From positions 1 through 64,000 of the forward strand of contig NZ_QWEH01000007.1 in the NCBI RefSeq assembly GCF_003515705.1: a stretch of DNA of 64,000 nt, given 5' to 3'. A program made the translations under genes and the position numbers. Positions within the stretch are counted from its first letter, which is position 1. Every line of letters starts with the position of its first letter. The notes under the pieces are model-generated. The model did no database searches. It saw nothing but the letters and a program-made list of their open reading frames with translations, and had not been told where the DNA came from. Origin of the DNA: Oceanobacillus profundus (lineage in GTDB: Bacteria; Bacillota; Bacilli; Bacillales; Amphibacillaceae). This document shows positions 49,635-58,153 of this stretch, one piece after another.

Positions 49635-51266
49635 TTAATTGAAATCAAACAGTAGCTCTTTTGGGTTGACTTCATCTTTATTCTTTTCTGTTTTAATTGG
49701 TTTACCATGAATAGCTTCATGCTCATAAGAAGATGCACATTTGGCAGATTGTTTTGCCCATGTTCGTAATTCTTGAAGAATTTCAGGGTTCCTTTGAACG
49801 ATTGGAATAACTAACTCAGTTTGTTCTACCAAGTCCTTTTCAGTCATCTGATAAGATTCACGTAACTCCTTCTTGTAACCTGCATATGCTCTTCTACCTG
49901 ATTCAGCAACTACTCTTTCGATCTCAGCACCTGTAAAGTTATTCATTAATTGAGCTACACGTTTAATTTGATTAGGCTCAAATGTGTTTTCATCTTTCTT
50001 TTCACCAATTTCATATCCACGTTTGCGAAGATGAATCTCTAAAATATCTTCTCTTTCTTCTTCTGAAGGAATAGAGACAAAGAAAAACTCATCAAATCGG
50101 CCAGCACGTGTTAACTCTGGAGGTAATTTAGAAATATCATTAGCAGTTGCAATAACAAATACAGGTGCTTCCTTATCCGATAACCAAGTTAATAATGATT
50201 GAACAACACGGGATAATGTTCCTCCATCTGATCTATCTGATGAGCCCACTCCACTAAGACCTTTTTCCAGCTCGTCAATCCAGAGAACACATGGAGATAC
50301 ATCTTCGGCAAGCTTTAATGCACGATCAATATTCTTTTCACTCTGGCCGACTTTCGAGTCCATGATTTTTGACATATTCATTTTTAATAATGGCAAATTC
50401 CAAAGATGTGCTAATGACTTTGCCATGAGAGATTTACCACTACCAGGAACACCAACTGTAATAGCTCCTCTTGCAGGATCGATATTATAGTCACGTGCTT
50501 CTGGATCAAAAGCATAGTAAGCATCGTTTAACCATTCTTTAAATATATCCATACCACCAACATTGTCCATGTTACCTAACTTTGTAATGTATTCCAATAA
50601 GCCAGTTTTGCGAATAACTTGCTCTTTTTCTGCCACTATCTCATCAAGTAAAATACGTTTATGTTTTGTAGCAGATTTCTTCAGAACATTATTAACTTCT
50701 GTACGTGTCATGCCGACCAAAGCATGGATAATAGCATCTCTTTCTCGACCTTCTGGCGTTGGAAGTTCTTTGCTTCTCAAAAACTTTTCCATTCCTTCTA
50801 AAAGTTCAATTACATCTTTTCGAGAAGGTAAATCATATCGAACAGTTGTAATTGATTTTTCAAGTTCTAAAGGTATTGATATCTGTGGAGACGTACAAAT
50901 AATTGGCTTATAGATAGAGCTTTTACTTTCTAAGTAATCACGCAACGCTCGTTTTGCTTGTGGATTAGACCAAAGATCATGTATATCTTTTAAAATAAAA
51001 ATAGATGGCTTATCATGAGCCGTAATTCTTTTAACAAAACTAATCGGATCATAATCTTTAAAAACTTCTTCTTCAGATAAAAGATCAACACCACCGCCAG
51101 TGATGGACCAAGAGTATATTTCAAATGACTTTAACTCAGCTAATGCTTTCATATCTTCAAGAAAACGCTCTTCTTCGTATGTTTCAACAAGTAAAGCTTT
51201 CCGCCTTGAATTTAATAGTGTTTGAATTTCATTAATACCACTCATTTCAAGTGTGTTTTCACTCAT
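49635..51266 (-). CDS. Ycf46-like AAA+ ATPase
   Basis: 543-aa ATPase. The N-terminal 230 residues are the Ycf46-type region (RRKALLVETYEEERFLEDMK). The AAA core follows: Walker A GVPGSGKSLMAKSLA, Walker B VLWIDELEKGL, sensor 1 FVIATANDISKLP, arginine fingers ELTRAGRFDEFFF, and an alpha-helical lid. It probably remodels a protein partner, perhaps the DUF1257 or radical-SAM neighbour. Function is unknown in this setting. Confidence 0.85.
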   Translation of the reverse strand: MSENTLEMSGINEIQTLLNSRRKALLVETYEEERFLEDMKALAELKSFEIYSWSITGGGVDLLSEEEVFKDYDPISFVKRITAHDKPSIFILKDIHDLWSNPQAKRALRDYLESKSSIYKPIICTSPQISIPLELEKSITTVRYDLPSRKDVIELLEGMEKFLRSKELPTPEGRERDAIIHALVGMTRTEVNNVLKKSATKHKRILLDEIVAEKEQVIRKTGLLEYITKLGNMDNVGGMDIFKEWLNDAYYAFDPEARDYNIDPARGAITVGVPGSGKSLMAKSLAHLWNLPLLKMNMSKIMDSKVGQSEKNIDRALKLAEDVSPCVLWIDELEKGLSGVGSSDRSDGGTLSRVVQSLLTWLSDKEAPVFVIATANDISKLPPELTRAGRFDEFFFVSIPSEEEREDILEIHLRKRGYEIGEKKDENTFEPNQIKRVAQLMNNFTGAEIERVVAESGRRAYAGYKKELRESYQMTEKDLVEQTELVIPIVQRNPEILQELRTWAKQSAKCASSYEHEAIHGKPIKTEKNKDEVNPKELLFDFN

Positions 51267-51284
51267 TTATATTTCCCTCCAATT

Positions 51285-52130
51285 TCAAATTTCAATGTCT
51301 GCAAACTCATCGACAATTGACTGTTTTCTTATTGCACTTTTAATATCTTCTAATACTTCATGACGTTTACTAATAAGATCGGTTATCCTATCTGGATCCT
51401 TTACTTCATTTAACTTAATTAAGGACTGTTCTTTAACTAATGAGTATTGAGCATCTGACTCTTTAAAATCTTCTACTCCAATGATTTTGCAGCGCAATGA
51501 AATGTCACAAAAATCTCCGTCATCAATGCTTGTAATATCTTTCTCTTGACTAGGAACAACAGTGAAAATTTTATTATCTGCTAGTGAATAAAATTTAAAA
51601 CAGCATTTTTTAAATTCTGTCTGTTTAATTATAGTTGTTTGCAATATATCTTTAATATGAACGGAAAGATCATCATTGAAATACTGAAACTGTAATCTTT
51701 CAAATGTTGAGATATGGTTAGTTCCATTATTAAGTGAGATTAACCCTACACCGCCTTTAAAGACATATAGCTCTTTTAACTGAATAAGAAACTTATCACT
51801 ATATCTCTCTTTAAGATATGAATGAAAAACTTCTAACTCCTTCTTCATGATAGGATGACTCTCTATTTTATGATTTATATTGTCAGCATCGATTTTCTTG
51901 ATTGTATCTAATAATATGGCCTTAAATGTATCAATTCTTAATCGCAATTTTGTAAACATGCTTTTATCGATATAAAATGGTATAGAAATTATATCATCTT
52001 CCACCTTTATCTCAGATGTAACAGTATGTTTTTTGCTTGTTTTTATATCATAGTATAACTGATCAGAAAATGGATTTATATCAGTTACTTTATTCAAATC
52101 AATTGTATCTTGATCTATAAGACTCATCAT
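51285..52130 (-). CDS. Hypothetical protein
   Basis: Unrecognised 281-aa alpha/beta protein between the AAA and radical-SAM genes, in the same run with about 20-base gaps. Likely a cassette member. Confidence 0.6.
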   Translation of the reverse strand: MMSLIDQDTIDLNKVTDINPFSDQLYYDIKTSKKHTVTSEIKVEDDIISIPFYIDKSMFTKLRLRIDTFKAILLDTIKKIDADNINHKIESHPIMKKELEVFHSYLKERYSDKFLIQLKELYVFKGGVGLISLNNGTNHISTFERLQFQYFNDDLSVHIKDILQTTIIKQTEFKKCCFKFYSLADNKIFTVVPSQEKDITSIDDGDFCDISLRCKIIGVEDFKESDAQYSLVKEQSLIKLNEVKDPDRITDLISKRHEVLEDIKSAIRKQSIVDEFADIEI

Positions 52131-52153
52131 GACACATCTTCCTTTTCATATTC

Positions 52154-52969
52154 TTATAAACTCTCATCTAAATGCTTTTTATATCTGTTTTCACATAAAG
52201 AAGAGCAATAATCTTCCGTTTGAGTAGAACCCCCACAAGCTTTACAATGGTTACTTGAATTAAACTCATTCATATACTCATCAGCATACTTGTAGATAAA
52301 TTGATTGTCTTTATTTTGGCGTGTCATTGTTTCAGATGCAAAAATAACACGTTGATTAGCGGAACCTATAAATCCACCATCATGCATATACTTAGCAATC
52401 GTTAGACGCTGCTCATGCTTGTACTCACCATCAACAATGATATCAATGTATCTCATCAATTCGAGAACATCATCAGTAGTAAGTATTTCAAATTTAACTA
52501 AAGTTGGATTCCCTTCTGCATCTGTCTTCTTAATCTCAAATGAAGCTGAATAATCCTTTAATTGTTCTAACATGGCATCCTGGTGTCTTTCTTTAGACCA
52601 ATAAAAATTCAACCCGTGCTTCATTAAGACATCTAACTTATACATTGTATACATGACAATATGAAAGGTAGGATCTTTCTTCTTAAGTTCTTTTGCGACT
52701 TTGCCAATAGCTCTACCTTGTAAAATTGGCTCTCCACCGCAAAATGTTACTTGACGATTCCATGCATCTCTATCTATAATCTCAATGATTTCATTGATTG
52801 TCAGTTTTCGATACTTACCTTCAAACGTCCATGTTGTTTGATTAAAGCAACCTTCACAAGGACTAACAACTCCACGAATACAACCCTTTGTAAAGAGTTC
52901 TAATCGTTTTCCAGGTCCAGCAGTTAAGGCATTCTTGGTCACACCAATAAAACGCATAAAATCTACCAT
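52154..52969 (-). CDS. Radical-SAM / NrdG-like activating enzyme
   Basis: 271-aa protein. An iron-sulfur motif with unusual spacing, C-x7-C-x2-C (GCIRGVVSPCEGCFN), near residue 30, is followed by TFCGGEPILQG (the GGE AdoMet motif). A C-terminal CKACGG...YCSSLC zinc ribbon is added. NrdG enzymes have C-x3-C-x2-C, so the loop here is longer. No anaerobic NrdD is in view, so another target, possibly in the Ycf46 cassette, is plausible. ATG 52969 lies in an operator half-site with AGAGGTG upstream. Confidence 0.75.
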   Translation of the reverse strand: MVDFMRFIGVTKNALTAGPGKRLELFTKGCIRGVVSPCEGCFNQTTWTFEGKYRKLTINEIIEIIDRDAWNRQVTFCGGEPILQGRAIGKVAKELKKKDPTFHIVMYTMYKLDVLMKHGLNFYWSKERHQDAMLEQLKDYSASFEIKKTDAEGNPTLVKFEILTTDDVLELMRYIDIIVDGEYKHEQRLTIAKYMHDGGFIGSANQRVIFASETMTRQNKDNQFIYKYADEYMNEFNSSNHCKACGGSTQTEDYCSSLCENRYKKHLDESL

Positions 52970-53007
52970 GTAATGCACCTCTTTTATAAAAATGTAATGC
53001 CTTACTT
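52968..53007 (-). promoter_or_regulatory. Paired operator sites, 24-base spacing
   Basis: ATGTAATGCACC (start 52968) and ATGTAATGCCTTAC (start 52992) are two partial copies of the palindrome with starts exactly 24 bases apart, upstream of and over the radical-SAM start codon. Confidence 0.6.
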
Positions 53008-53067
53008 TTATTAGTTTAAAACAAAAGCTTAGGAAAAGCAACCAAAAATAGTGATATTTTGAAAAAA

Positions 53068-53134
53068 CTGCAGATAATCCTAGATAATTAAACGTAACAC
53101 ACTGTGAGCATACGGATTCTAGGCTTATCTGCAG
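53068..53134 (-). terminator. Terminator after the lipoprotein gene
   Basis: Seventeen-base arms CTGCAGATAATCCTAGA (53068-53084) and TCTAGGCTTATCTGCAG (53118-53134) pair with one mismatch; TTTTTTC follows on the minus strand. Confidence 0.7.
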
Positions 53135-53137
53135 TAA

Positions 53138-53797
53138 TCATTGCATATTTGAAATTATAACAGTTGCTTCTTCAATATGACTTGTAGCTGTTATGATATA
53201 ATCTGTACATTCATTTATTAAATCTACATCTAAAGTATCAATAGCAGTTGGATAATTATCTACGACAAATTGATAATTATCAGCTGCAAGCAACAATTCG
53301 CTATGTGAATCTTCAAATTTCTCTGGAGGTTCTAATGATCTAATTTCTCCAATTAAACTTTCTAACTCTAATAGTTCAAATGCTACTGAAATCACCCAAT
53401 CCTCACTATAAAGTAAGGTTACATCTTGACCTGCTTCACCTGTCAATATTGAAAGAGATTCCATTGTACTAGCAAAGCCTGTCATAACTTCAACCATAGC
53501 TAACTCATAGTCCATTTCAAGTGATAAATCAGAACTTGATTCAACTGTTTCTGTAGATGAAGTTTCAGACTTATTTCTTGATGTATCTTCTAAATCTGAT
53601 TCTTCCTTTTCTACTTCTTGTTCCTCTTGTTCGCTTTCTTCTGGTGTTCTTTCACCGCTTCCTTCTGCTGTCTCTTTATCACTGTCTTCTGTGGGAGCTG
53701 CTGTCTCTGAACAGGCCGCTACAGTGAATAATAACATCATTAAGATTAGTACCATGTAAGTTTGTTTTTTATTAAATAGCTGTTTTAAAATATTCAT
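53138..53797 (-). CDS. Secreted lipoprotein
   Basis: 219-aa protein with a signal peptide (YMVLILMMLLFTV) ending in the lipobox VAAC, so Cys29 would be lipid-modified. A Ser/Glu/Thr-rich linker of about 65 residues leads to a helical C-terminal domain. Function unknown; expressed alone between two terminators, which suggests a cell-surface or superinfection-related accessory gene. Confidence 0.75.
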   Translation of the reverse strand: MNILKQLFNKKQTYMVLILMMLLFTVAACSETAAPTEDSDKETAEGSGERTPEESEQEEQEVEKEESDLEDTSRNKSETSSTETVESSSDLSLEMDYELAMVEVMTGFASTMESLSILTGEAGQDVTLLYSEDWVISVAFELLELESLIGEIRSLEPPEKFEDSHSELLLAADNYQFVVDNYPTAIDTLDVDLINECTDYIITATSHIEEATVIISNMQ

Positions 53798-53819
53798 TAA
53801 AAATCCTCCCTAAAATTAA

Positions 53820-53857
53820 ATAAAGGAGAACTTCTCAAATAAGAAATTCTCCTTTAT
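53820..53857 (-). terminator. Terminator after the gene at 53865
   Basis: Arms ATAAAGGAGAA and TTCTCCTTTAT (11 bp, perfect) with an A/T-rich loop, followed by TTTAATTTT on the minus strand. Confidence 0.75.
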
Positions 53858-53864
53858 AGTGTAG

Positions 53865-54557
53865 TTATTTTATGTTTGATCTGATGGTTAAGCTTTCAGT
53901 AGGCATTGTTAAAGCAAATCCATTAGGGAGTTTCTCTTTAAACTTAGGAAGCTCCCTTTCGATTACTTCTTCTCTTATTTCTTTCTCACGCTTTTTCGTA
54001 ACTTTTTTACTTTCACTCAACTGCTTCTCTCTATCTACTTCAAGCTCTACTATAGAGCTTACAATCTCTTCAAATTCATTCATGTAATACTTTTCAGATA
54101 ATCCTGTATCTAAAGGACCTGGCTTAATAAACTTTTCTAGCATATTCTGCTCAGCAAAATGCTGTCTAACCTCATCTTCATTTTCAACTTTTATTTTATG
54201 GGGTTTCTTTTGTAAATATGCAGTACCAATATCAAGTGATAATTTTTTACCTTTATTATCATTTCGAACAAAATTATCTACGATAGAATCAATTGCTGCA
54301 ATGTCTTCATTTTTTTTGTTAATTCTACGGTCCCAGTCTCTCATGATCGCAGATTTCATTGCTTTCATTTTTTCAATATCTTTTTTATTATATTCACGAG
54401 CCAACATCATTTTACGAATTGTGTATTCGTCCAATTCAGAGCGTACATATCCTCCTCCTTGTTCTACATTTCCAAGCATTTCTGCCATCATTTCTTGTAA
54501 AGATCCAGCTGCTTCTTCTCCTTCAAATACTAATGCATCAAGTAATTCTGCACTCAT
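53865..54557 (-). CDS. Gp157/Gam-like phage protein
   Basis: 230-aa coiled-coil protein. The order of parts (long helical N-terminus with KKNEDIAAIDSIVDNF, then KLSLDIGTAYLQKKPHKIKV, then helical end) resembles Gp157/Gam-type phage proteins that protect DNA ends from nucleases. Similarity is by architecture, not by a strict motif. Confidence 0.45.
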   Translation of the reverse strand: MSAELLDALVFEGEEAAGSLQEMMAEMLGNVEQGGGYVRSELDEYTIRKMMLAREYNKKDIEKMKAMKSAIMRDWDRRINKKNEDIAAIDSIVDNFVRNDNKGKKLSLDIGTAYLQKKPHKIKVENEDEVRQHFAEQNMLEKFIKPGPLDTGLSEKYYMNEFEEIVSSIVELEVDREKQLSESKKVTKKREKEIREEVIERELPKFKEKLPNGFALTMPTESLTIRSNIK

Positions 54558-54614
54558 ATTATATTCTCCTCTCAGACAATTGTTTTTAAATTTTTTAAAT
54601 CATAAAATAAGCCG

Positions 54615-55226
54615 TTAGGCGTTAAGAGAAAATTTTGTATCTCTTAATCTTTTTAAACGTTTCTCAATAGAGTTAACTGAACGATTTAATATATTAGCAA
54701 TATCTTTCTGTTTCATATTTTGGTTATAATACATATTCCATAGCTTTGTATCTTTAGCTGGAGTCCAATACTTCCCTTTATTTGAAGGTAATTGCACATC
54801 TATGGATATTTGCTCATCTAACCATTCTGGTTCTGGATTTAAAACTCTTCGCTCAATTCGTGACCAAATATAAAGATCTCTATTATTGCTGGCCCAATTC
54901 CAAAACCTTTTTACATCAATATAGTAAGGTTGGTTTTTTGAATTATTTCCTTTGAAGTAGAGTTTTTCACCTGGAAGACCTTTTTCATGTATATGCCTTA
55001 TTATTGTACTAGTATCCACATGAAGTGTTTTAGCTAATTCATTAGCAGAAAACATTCCAGTTTCTATGTGCTTTGTTGCACCCAATCTCTCCAATTGTCT
55101 TTGGACAGATCCTGGAGTTCGATTAAGACGTTTTGCTATAGCCTTAATTGTCTTGACTCTCCCTACTAGGAATAAGAGTTCTTCGTTTGCTTCTTCTGTC
55201 CAAGGATTTATATATTGATTAGACAA
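54615..55226 (-). CDS. DNA-binding protein with two Myb/SANT-like helix-turn-helices
   Basis: 203-aa protein. The first repeat is PWTEEANEELLFLV...AIAKRLNRTPGSVQRQL; the last is YWTPAKDTKLWNMYYNQNMK...DIANILNRSVNSIEKRL. A middle helix-turn-helix (FSANELAKTLHVDTSTIIRH) lies between. This three-domain layout suggests a sequence-specific regulator. AAAAGGGGG upstream. Confidence 0.75.
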   Translation of the reverse strand: MSNQYINPWTEEANEELLFLVGRVKTIKAIAKRLNRTPGSVQRQLERLGATKHIETGMFSANELAKTLHVDTSTIIRHIHEKGLPGEKLYFKGNNSKNQPYYIDVKRFWNWASNNRDLYIWSRIERRVLNPEPEWLDEQISIDVQLPSNKGKYWTPAKDTKLWNMYYNQNMKQKDIANILNRSVNSIEKRLKRLRDTKFSLNA

Positions 55227-55239
55227 ATGAATCCCCCTT

Positions 55240-55770
55240 TTATTCTTCTTTTTGCAATAAGCGAATCTGTTCTACAAGGGTTTGAATAGTTTGAACGTAA
55301 GATAAGATAACATCAAACTCAATTGCCACATAATCAGTATCAGATCCTTTGAAGCGAAAAGGTAGAAAATAATATTCTTTTCCCATTTGAGAAGCTTCTT
55401 TCTTAATACCATCAAGCCACTCTTTCTTGATAGTTATTTGCTTCACTCCTCTTGCATCTCTAGAACCTCTTTCTTTAAACTCTGCTAAGGAAGCTGTAAT
55501 CTCTTCTTCCGTTATCATATCTCCTAATGCAAAGTGTAAGGCTCCACTAGCAATTTGCCTGCGAGCGACTTCTTTCGCTTGTTTTACAGTTGTATTGTAT
55601 TTTTTAGTACCTTGATTTTCAAAATCAATTCCTTGTTTTATGTGCTTATTTTGATTTGATCGAGTTCGTAGTGTTGTTTTTTCTTTATGGGGACTATACA
55701 TATTAAAATTAAAGCATTTATAGCAAGATTTGTTTAAATTTGCGCATTCTTCTGCAAATTTGCACTCCAT
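55240..55770 (-). CDS. Putative PD-(D/E)XK nuclease / resolvase-like protein
   Basis: 176-aa protein; ATG 55770 with GAGGTGT upstream. N-terminal CEECANLNKSCYKC-like cysteines precede a fold with GDMITEEEITASLAEFKERG, where D...E-x-K may be the nuclease core, then ITIKKEWLDGIKKEASQMGK and FLPFRFKG typical of phage resolvase-like PD-(D/E)XK proteins. Sits among recombination genes. Confidence 0.5.
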   Translation of the reverse strand: MECKFAEECANLNKSCYKCFNFNMYSPHKEKTTLRTRSNQNKHIKQGIDFENQGTKKYNTTVKQAKEVARRQIASGALHFALGDMITEEEITASLAEFKERGSRDARGVKQITIKKEWLDGIKKEASQMGKEYYFLPFRFKGSDTDYVAIEFDVILSYVQTIQTLVEQIRLLQKEE

Positions 55771-55850
55771 GTTATACACCTCGGTTAAATTAAGGAGGAG
55801 ACTCAAAATTGAGAACTCCCCCTTAATGCATTTCATTACCATTTTGAAAA

Positions 55851-56330
55851 TTAAGCTTCTAATAAGCTTCTTTCTAGATTTAAAAGTGAATTGTTTGTAA
55901 TTTTTGCGCCAGACTTCACATGAAGGGTTTGAATAATCGACTCTAAGATATAATAATGTCCATTAAAGACATCCTCTAAATCAAATAAATCTATATGATC
56001 ATTTTGCTGAAAGGGTAATACAGCTTCAGGAACAGGATATCTTTGAGCGAGTTGTATCCCAGCAGCTCTTCTAGCAAGATCATTTTGGCCTCTATAATTA
56101 TCACGCAAAACATTTTTTATAAGGCGTGTAATTGCATCCTTATTTCTACGAGCCTTTGCAAAATAGAAGTTCACTTCTGAGAAAAAATTCGCAAGGTTTA
56201 CATTAAAATCATGTAATGTTGTAGTATCATTTACAGTTGGCACTAACAACTCATTATTTCGACAACTTAAATTGTCGACGATGGTTTCCCACTCATTTAA
56301 ATTTTCCATTAGCAATCTTTCTAATATCAT
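55851..56330 (-). CDS. Hypothetical helical protein
   Basis: Unrecognised 159-aa protein. ATG 56330 kept because AGGTGAT lies about six bases upstream. ARRNKDAITRLIKNVLRDNY suggests a basic helical surface. Confidence 0.6.
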   Translation of the reverse strand: MILERLLMENLNEWETIVDNLSCRNNELLVPTVNDTTTLHDFNVNLANFFSEVNFYFAKARRNKDAITRLIKNVLRDNYRGQNDLARRAAGIQLAQRYPVPEAVLPFQQNDHIDLFDLEDVFNGHYYILESIIQTLHVKSGAKITNNSLLNLERSLLEA

Positions 56331-56343
56331 CTATAATCACCTA

Positions 56344-56628
56344 TTAAAATAAATTAGCAACCTCATTTGTCCTTGATCCCATAGAGATATCATTAGCAAC
56401 TTCAGAAAGCTTAAATAAGTAAATATTCTGTAATTCTTTTTTTATCTCACTTGCTAGTGATGGAGTTAAAGATATCTCTTGTTTTAACTCTTGAATCAAG
56501 CGTTGAGTATCATTGCTTGATGAATGATACTCTATTTCTTGAATCATTTTAAATAACTCATTTGCAAAATATAAGACTTTCTCGCTGCTAGCACCAGTTG
56601 TATGTGTTATGGATAACAAATCGTACAC
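56344..56628 (-). CDS. Hypothetical protein
   Basis: Unrecognised 94-aa helical protein, GTG start with GAGGGG upstream, coupled to the regulator before it. Confidence 0.6.
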   Translation of the reverse strand: MYDLLSITHTTGASSEKVLYFANELFKMIQEIEYHSSSNDTQRLIQELKQEISLTPSLASEIKKELQNIYLFKLSEVANDISMGSRTNEVANLF

Positions 56629-56631
56629 CCC

Positions 56632-57177
56632 TCAGTTTTTTTCTTTGAAAATTAATGCTTTTGTGTCTTCGCCCAATTCAGTTATGCCAATAATATTCTC
56701 TTCACTCAATATTGATAAACCATTTTCATATGATTTAACAATATCTTGAAGCCCTGTAATTAACCCCTGTTGCTCTTTAACTTGTTTTAGCAAGTGATCT
56801 TTTTCAGCTTGTAAGGATCGGATTGTATCATCTTTTGTTTTCATTAGTGCCTGAAAGCGATTCAAGCTACTGTTTAGATCTGAAGCCATTGTAAGAATGT
56901 CATTAACTTCTTTCTCTTCATCTGGAACACCATAGTATATAATCTCATTCGATTCGGTCTTATCACTTGAAGGGACTATACCTATAATACCTTCAGATTG
57001 AAGAATTCGAACACTACGATGAACTGTAGCATCACTTAACCCAATGTTCTCACCAATTTTGGCCATTGATTCTCTTAAGCGTCCATCAGTCTCCTTTGAT
57101 TTTTCTTGAATATAGTCATGCACTTTCTTAGCACTTGGCTTTAAGCGACCTAATATTTCATTCTCATTCCTTGCCAT
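56632..57177 (-). CDS. Winged-helix regulator with coiled coil; candidate reader of the palindromic operators
   Basis: 181-aa protein. N-terminal winged helix (KIGENIGLSDATVHRSVRIL, then QSEGIIGIVPSSD), then a coiled coil (about 105-150) for dimerisation. Its own promoter carries two copies of the palindromic operator 24 bases apart, as expected for an autoregulated repressor. GGAGGGG upstream of ATG. The link to the operator is inference. Confidence 0.7.
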   Translation of the reverse strand: MARNENEILGRLKPSAKKVHDYIQEKSKETDGRLRESMAKIGENIGLSDATVHRSVRILQSEGIIGIVPSSDKTESNEIIYYGVPDEEKEVNDILTMASDLNSSLNRFQALMKTKDDTIRSLQAEKDHLLKQVKEQQGLITGLQDIVKSYENGLSILSEENIIGITELGEDTKALIFKEKN

Positions 57178-57230
57178 CGTATTACCCCTCCAGTTTTTTC
57201 GATAACATTATTATTCACATAAGTCCTCCA

Positions 57231-57271
57231 TTATAATACATTACATTTTATATTTTGTAAAAGCATTACAA
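57231..57271 (-). promoter_or_regulatory. Paired operator sites before the winged-helix gene
   Basis: TTATAATACATTACAT (57231) and TTGTAAAAGCATTACA (57255) start 24 bases apart and lie 50-90 bases before the regulator start. Confidence 0.6.
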
Positions 57272-57343
57272 TATTATGCACTAAAAATTAAATGTTATTT
57301 GAGATAACGATAGAAAAGGAAATATATAGATCGTTTCGTATCA

Positions 57344-57535
57344 TTAAACTTTAATTCCACGGATGTCTCTAATTTCCTCTATCTCTTTATCATTGTATGT
57401 TCGATAATTGTTTTTTGGATTCCTTCTAGGCTTGGGAATTAGACCTCTTTCTTCCCAGTAGATAATGGTATCTCTGTGAACTCCAACTTTTTTCGCTGCT
57501 TCTGACAATTTATACTCTCGAATAATTGTAATCAC
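57344..57535 (-). CDS. MerR-like DNA-binding protein
   Basis: About 63 aa with a MerR-type winged helix (YKLSEAAKKVGVHRDTIIYW, EERGLIPKPRRN). GTG 57535 is used but AAAGGAG lies immediately before it, so the true start may be slightly downstream. Only the DNA-binding domain is present, as in excisionase- or activator-type small MerR proteins. It overlaps the previous gene's end by 26 bases. Confidence 0.65.
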   Translation of the reverse strand: MITIIREYKLSEAAKKVGVHRDTIIYWEERGLIPKPRRNPKNNYRTYNDKEIEEIRDIRGIKV

Positions 57536-58139
57536 TCCTTTGTTGCTGTAAACGAAATTGCCACTGATTAAAAGCCATTTGCATGTGTTGAAATAATTCC
57601 TCGTATTTAGAAGGCTCATGTATTATATCTTCTAAGGAATGTGTTACCACAAAATCAGAACCATTAATAAGTGTTTTTCCTTGACCAGGAAAATCTATTT
57701 GATCAGATAATGAATTTGCCGGTCCATAGCCAAGAGCAACTATCATCTTTGGTTGAATGACGATAACTTCAGACGATAGGTGCTTATGGCAAGGATCTAC
57801 AGCTTCAACAGACTTCTTAATAGAGGTTAAATAAATATGATCTAAATCTACATGCAATTGTCTAATAATGTGAGATAAAATTTGACCATGTTCAGTTTCA
57901 AAGTGAACATCATAAGGAGTCTCACCCACAATCATAAAAGATGCATGCATATTGTTTAATGGCAATGTATAATCTCCTTCATGATATGAACACGTACTAC
58001 AACTCATAATACTTGTTTTCAAATGAAAATGAGAAATTCCATTACTCCTATTAACAAAGGAAGGATAAGAATTGTAATAATCAGGTTTAAATATAATAGG
58101 AGATATATCTGACATATCAAATGCAAAATCATCTTTCAT
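57510..58139 (-). CDS. Uracil-DNA glycosylase superfamily protein (family 4/5-like)
   Basis: 209-aa protein. CSTCSYHEGDY (Cys pair) and later DPC fit the iron-sulfur ligands of family 4 UDGs; FMIVGETPYDVHFETEHGQI matches the catalytic GEAPG...ED-G motif with changes (TPY for APG), and PKMIVALGYGPANSL is the late strand. It may repair or restrict uracil in DNA, or be a non-catalytic relative. Its neighbours RecA and SSB fit a repair block. Confidence 0.65.
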   Translation of the reverse strand: MKDDFAFDMSDISPIIFKPDYYNSYPSFVNRSNGISHFHLKTSIMSCSTCSYHEGDYTLPLNNMHASFMIVGETPYDVHFETEHGQILSHIIRQLHVDLDHIYLTSIKKSVEAVDPCHKHLSSEVIVIQPKMIVALGYGPANSLSDQIDFPGQGKTLINGSDFVVTHSLEDIIHEPSKYEELFQHMQMAFNQWQFRLQQQRSDYNYSRV

Positions 58140-58153
58140 AAATGAACTCTCCT

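Noticed and set aside
52154-52969. Straight NrdG (anaerobic reductase activase)
   Set aside because: Cysteine spacing is C-x7-C-x2-C rather than C-x3-C-x2-C, it carries an extra zinc ribbon, and no nrdD is present in the window; kept as radical-SAM/NrdG-like.
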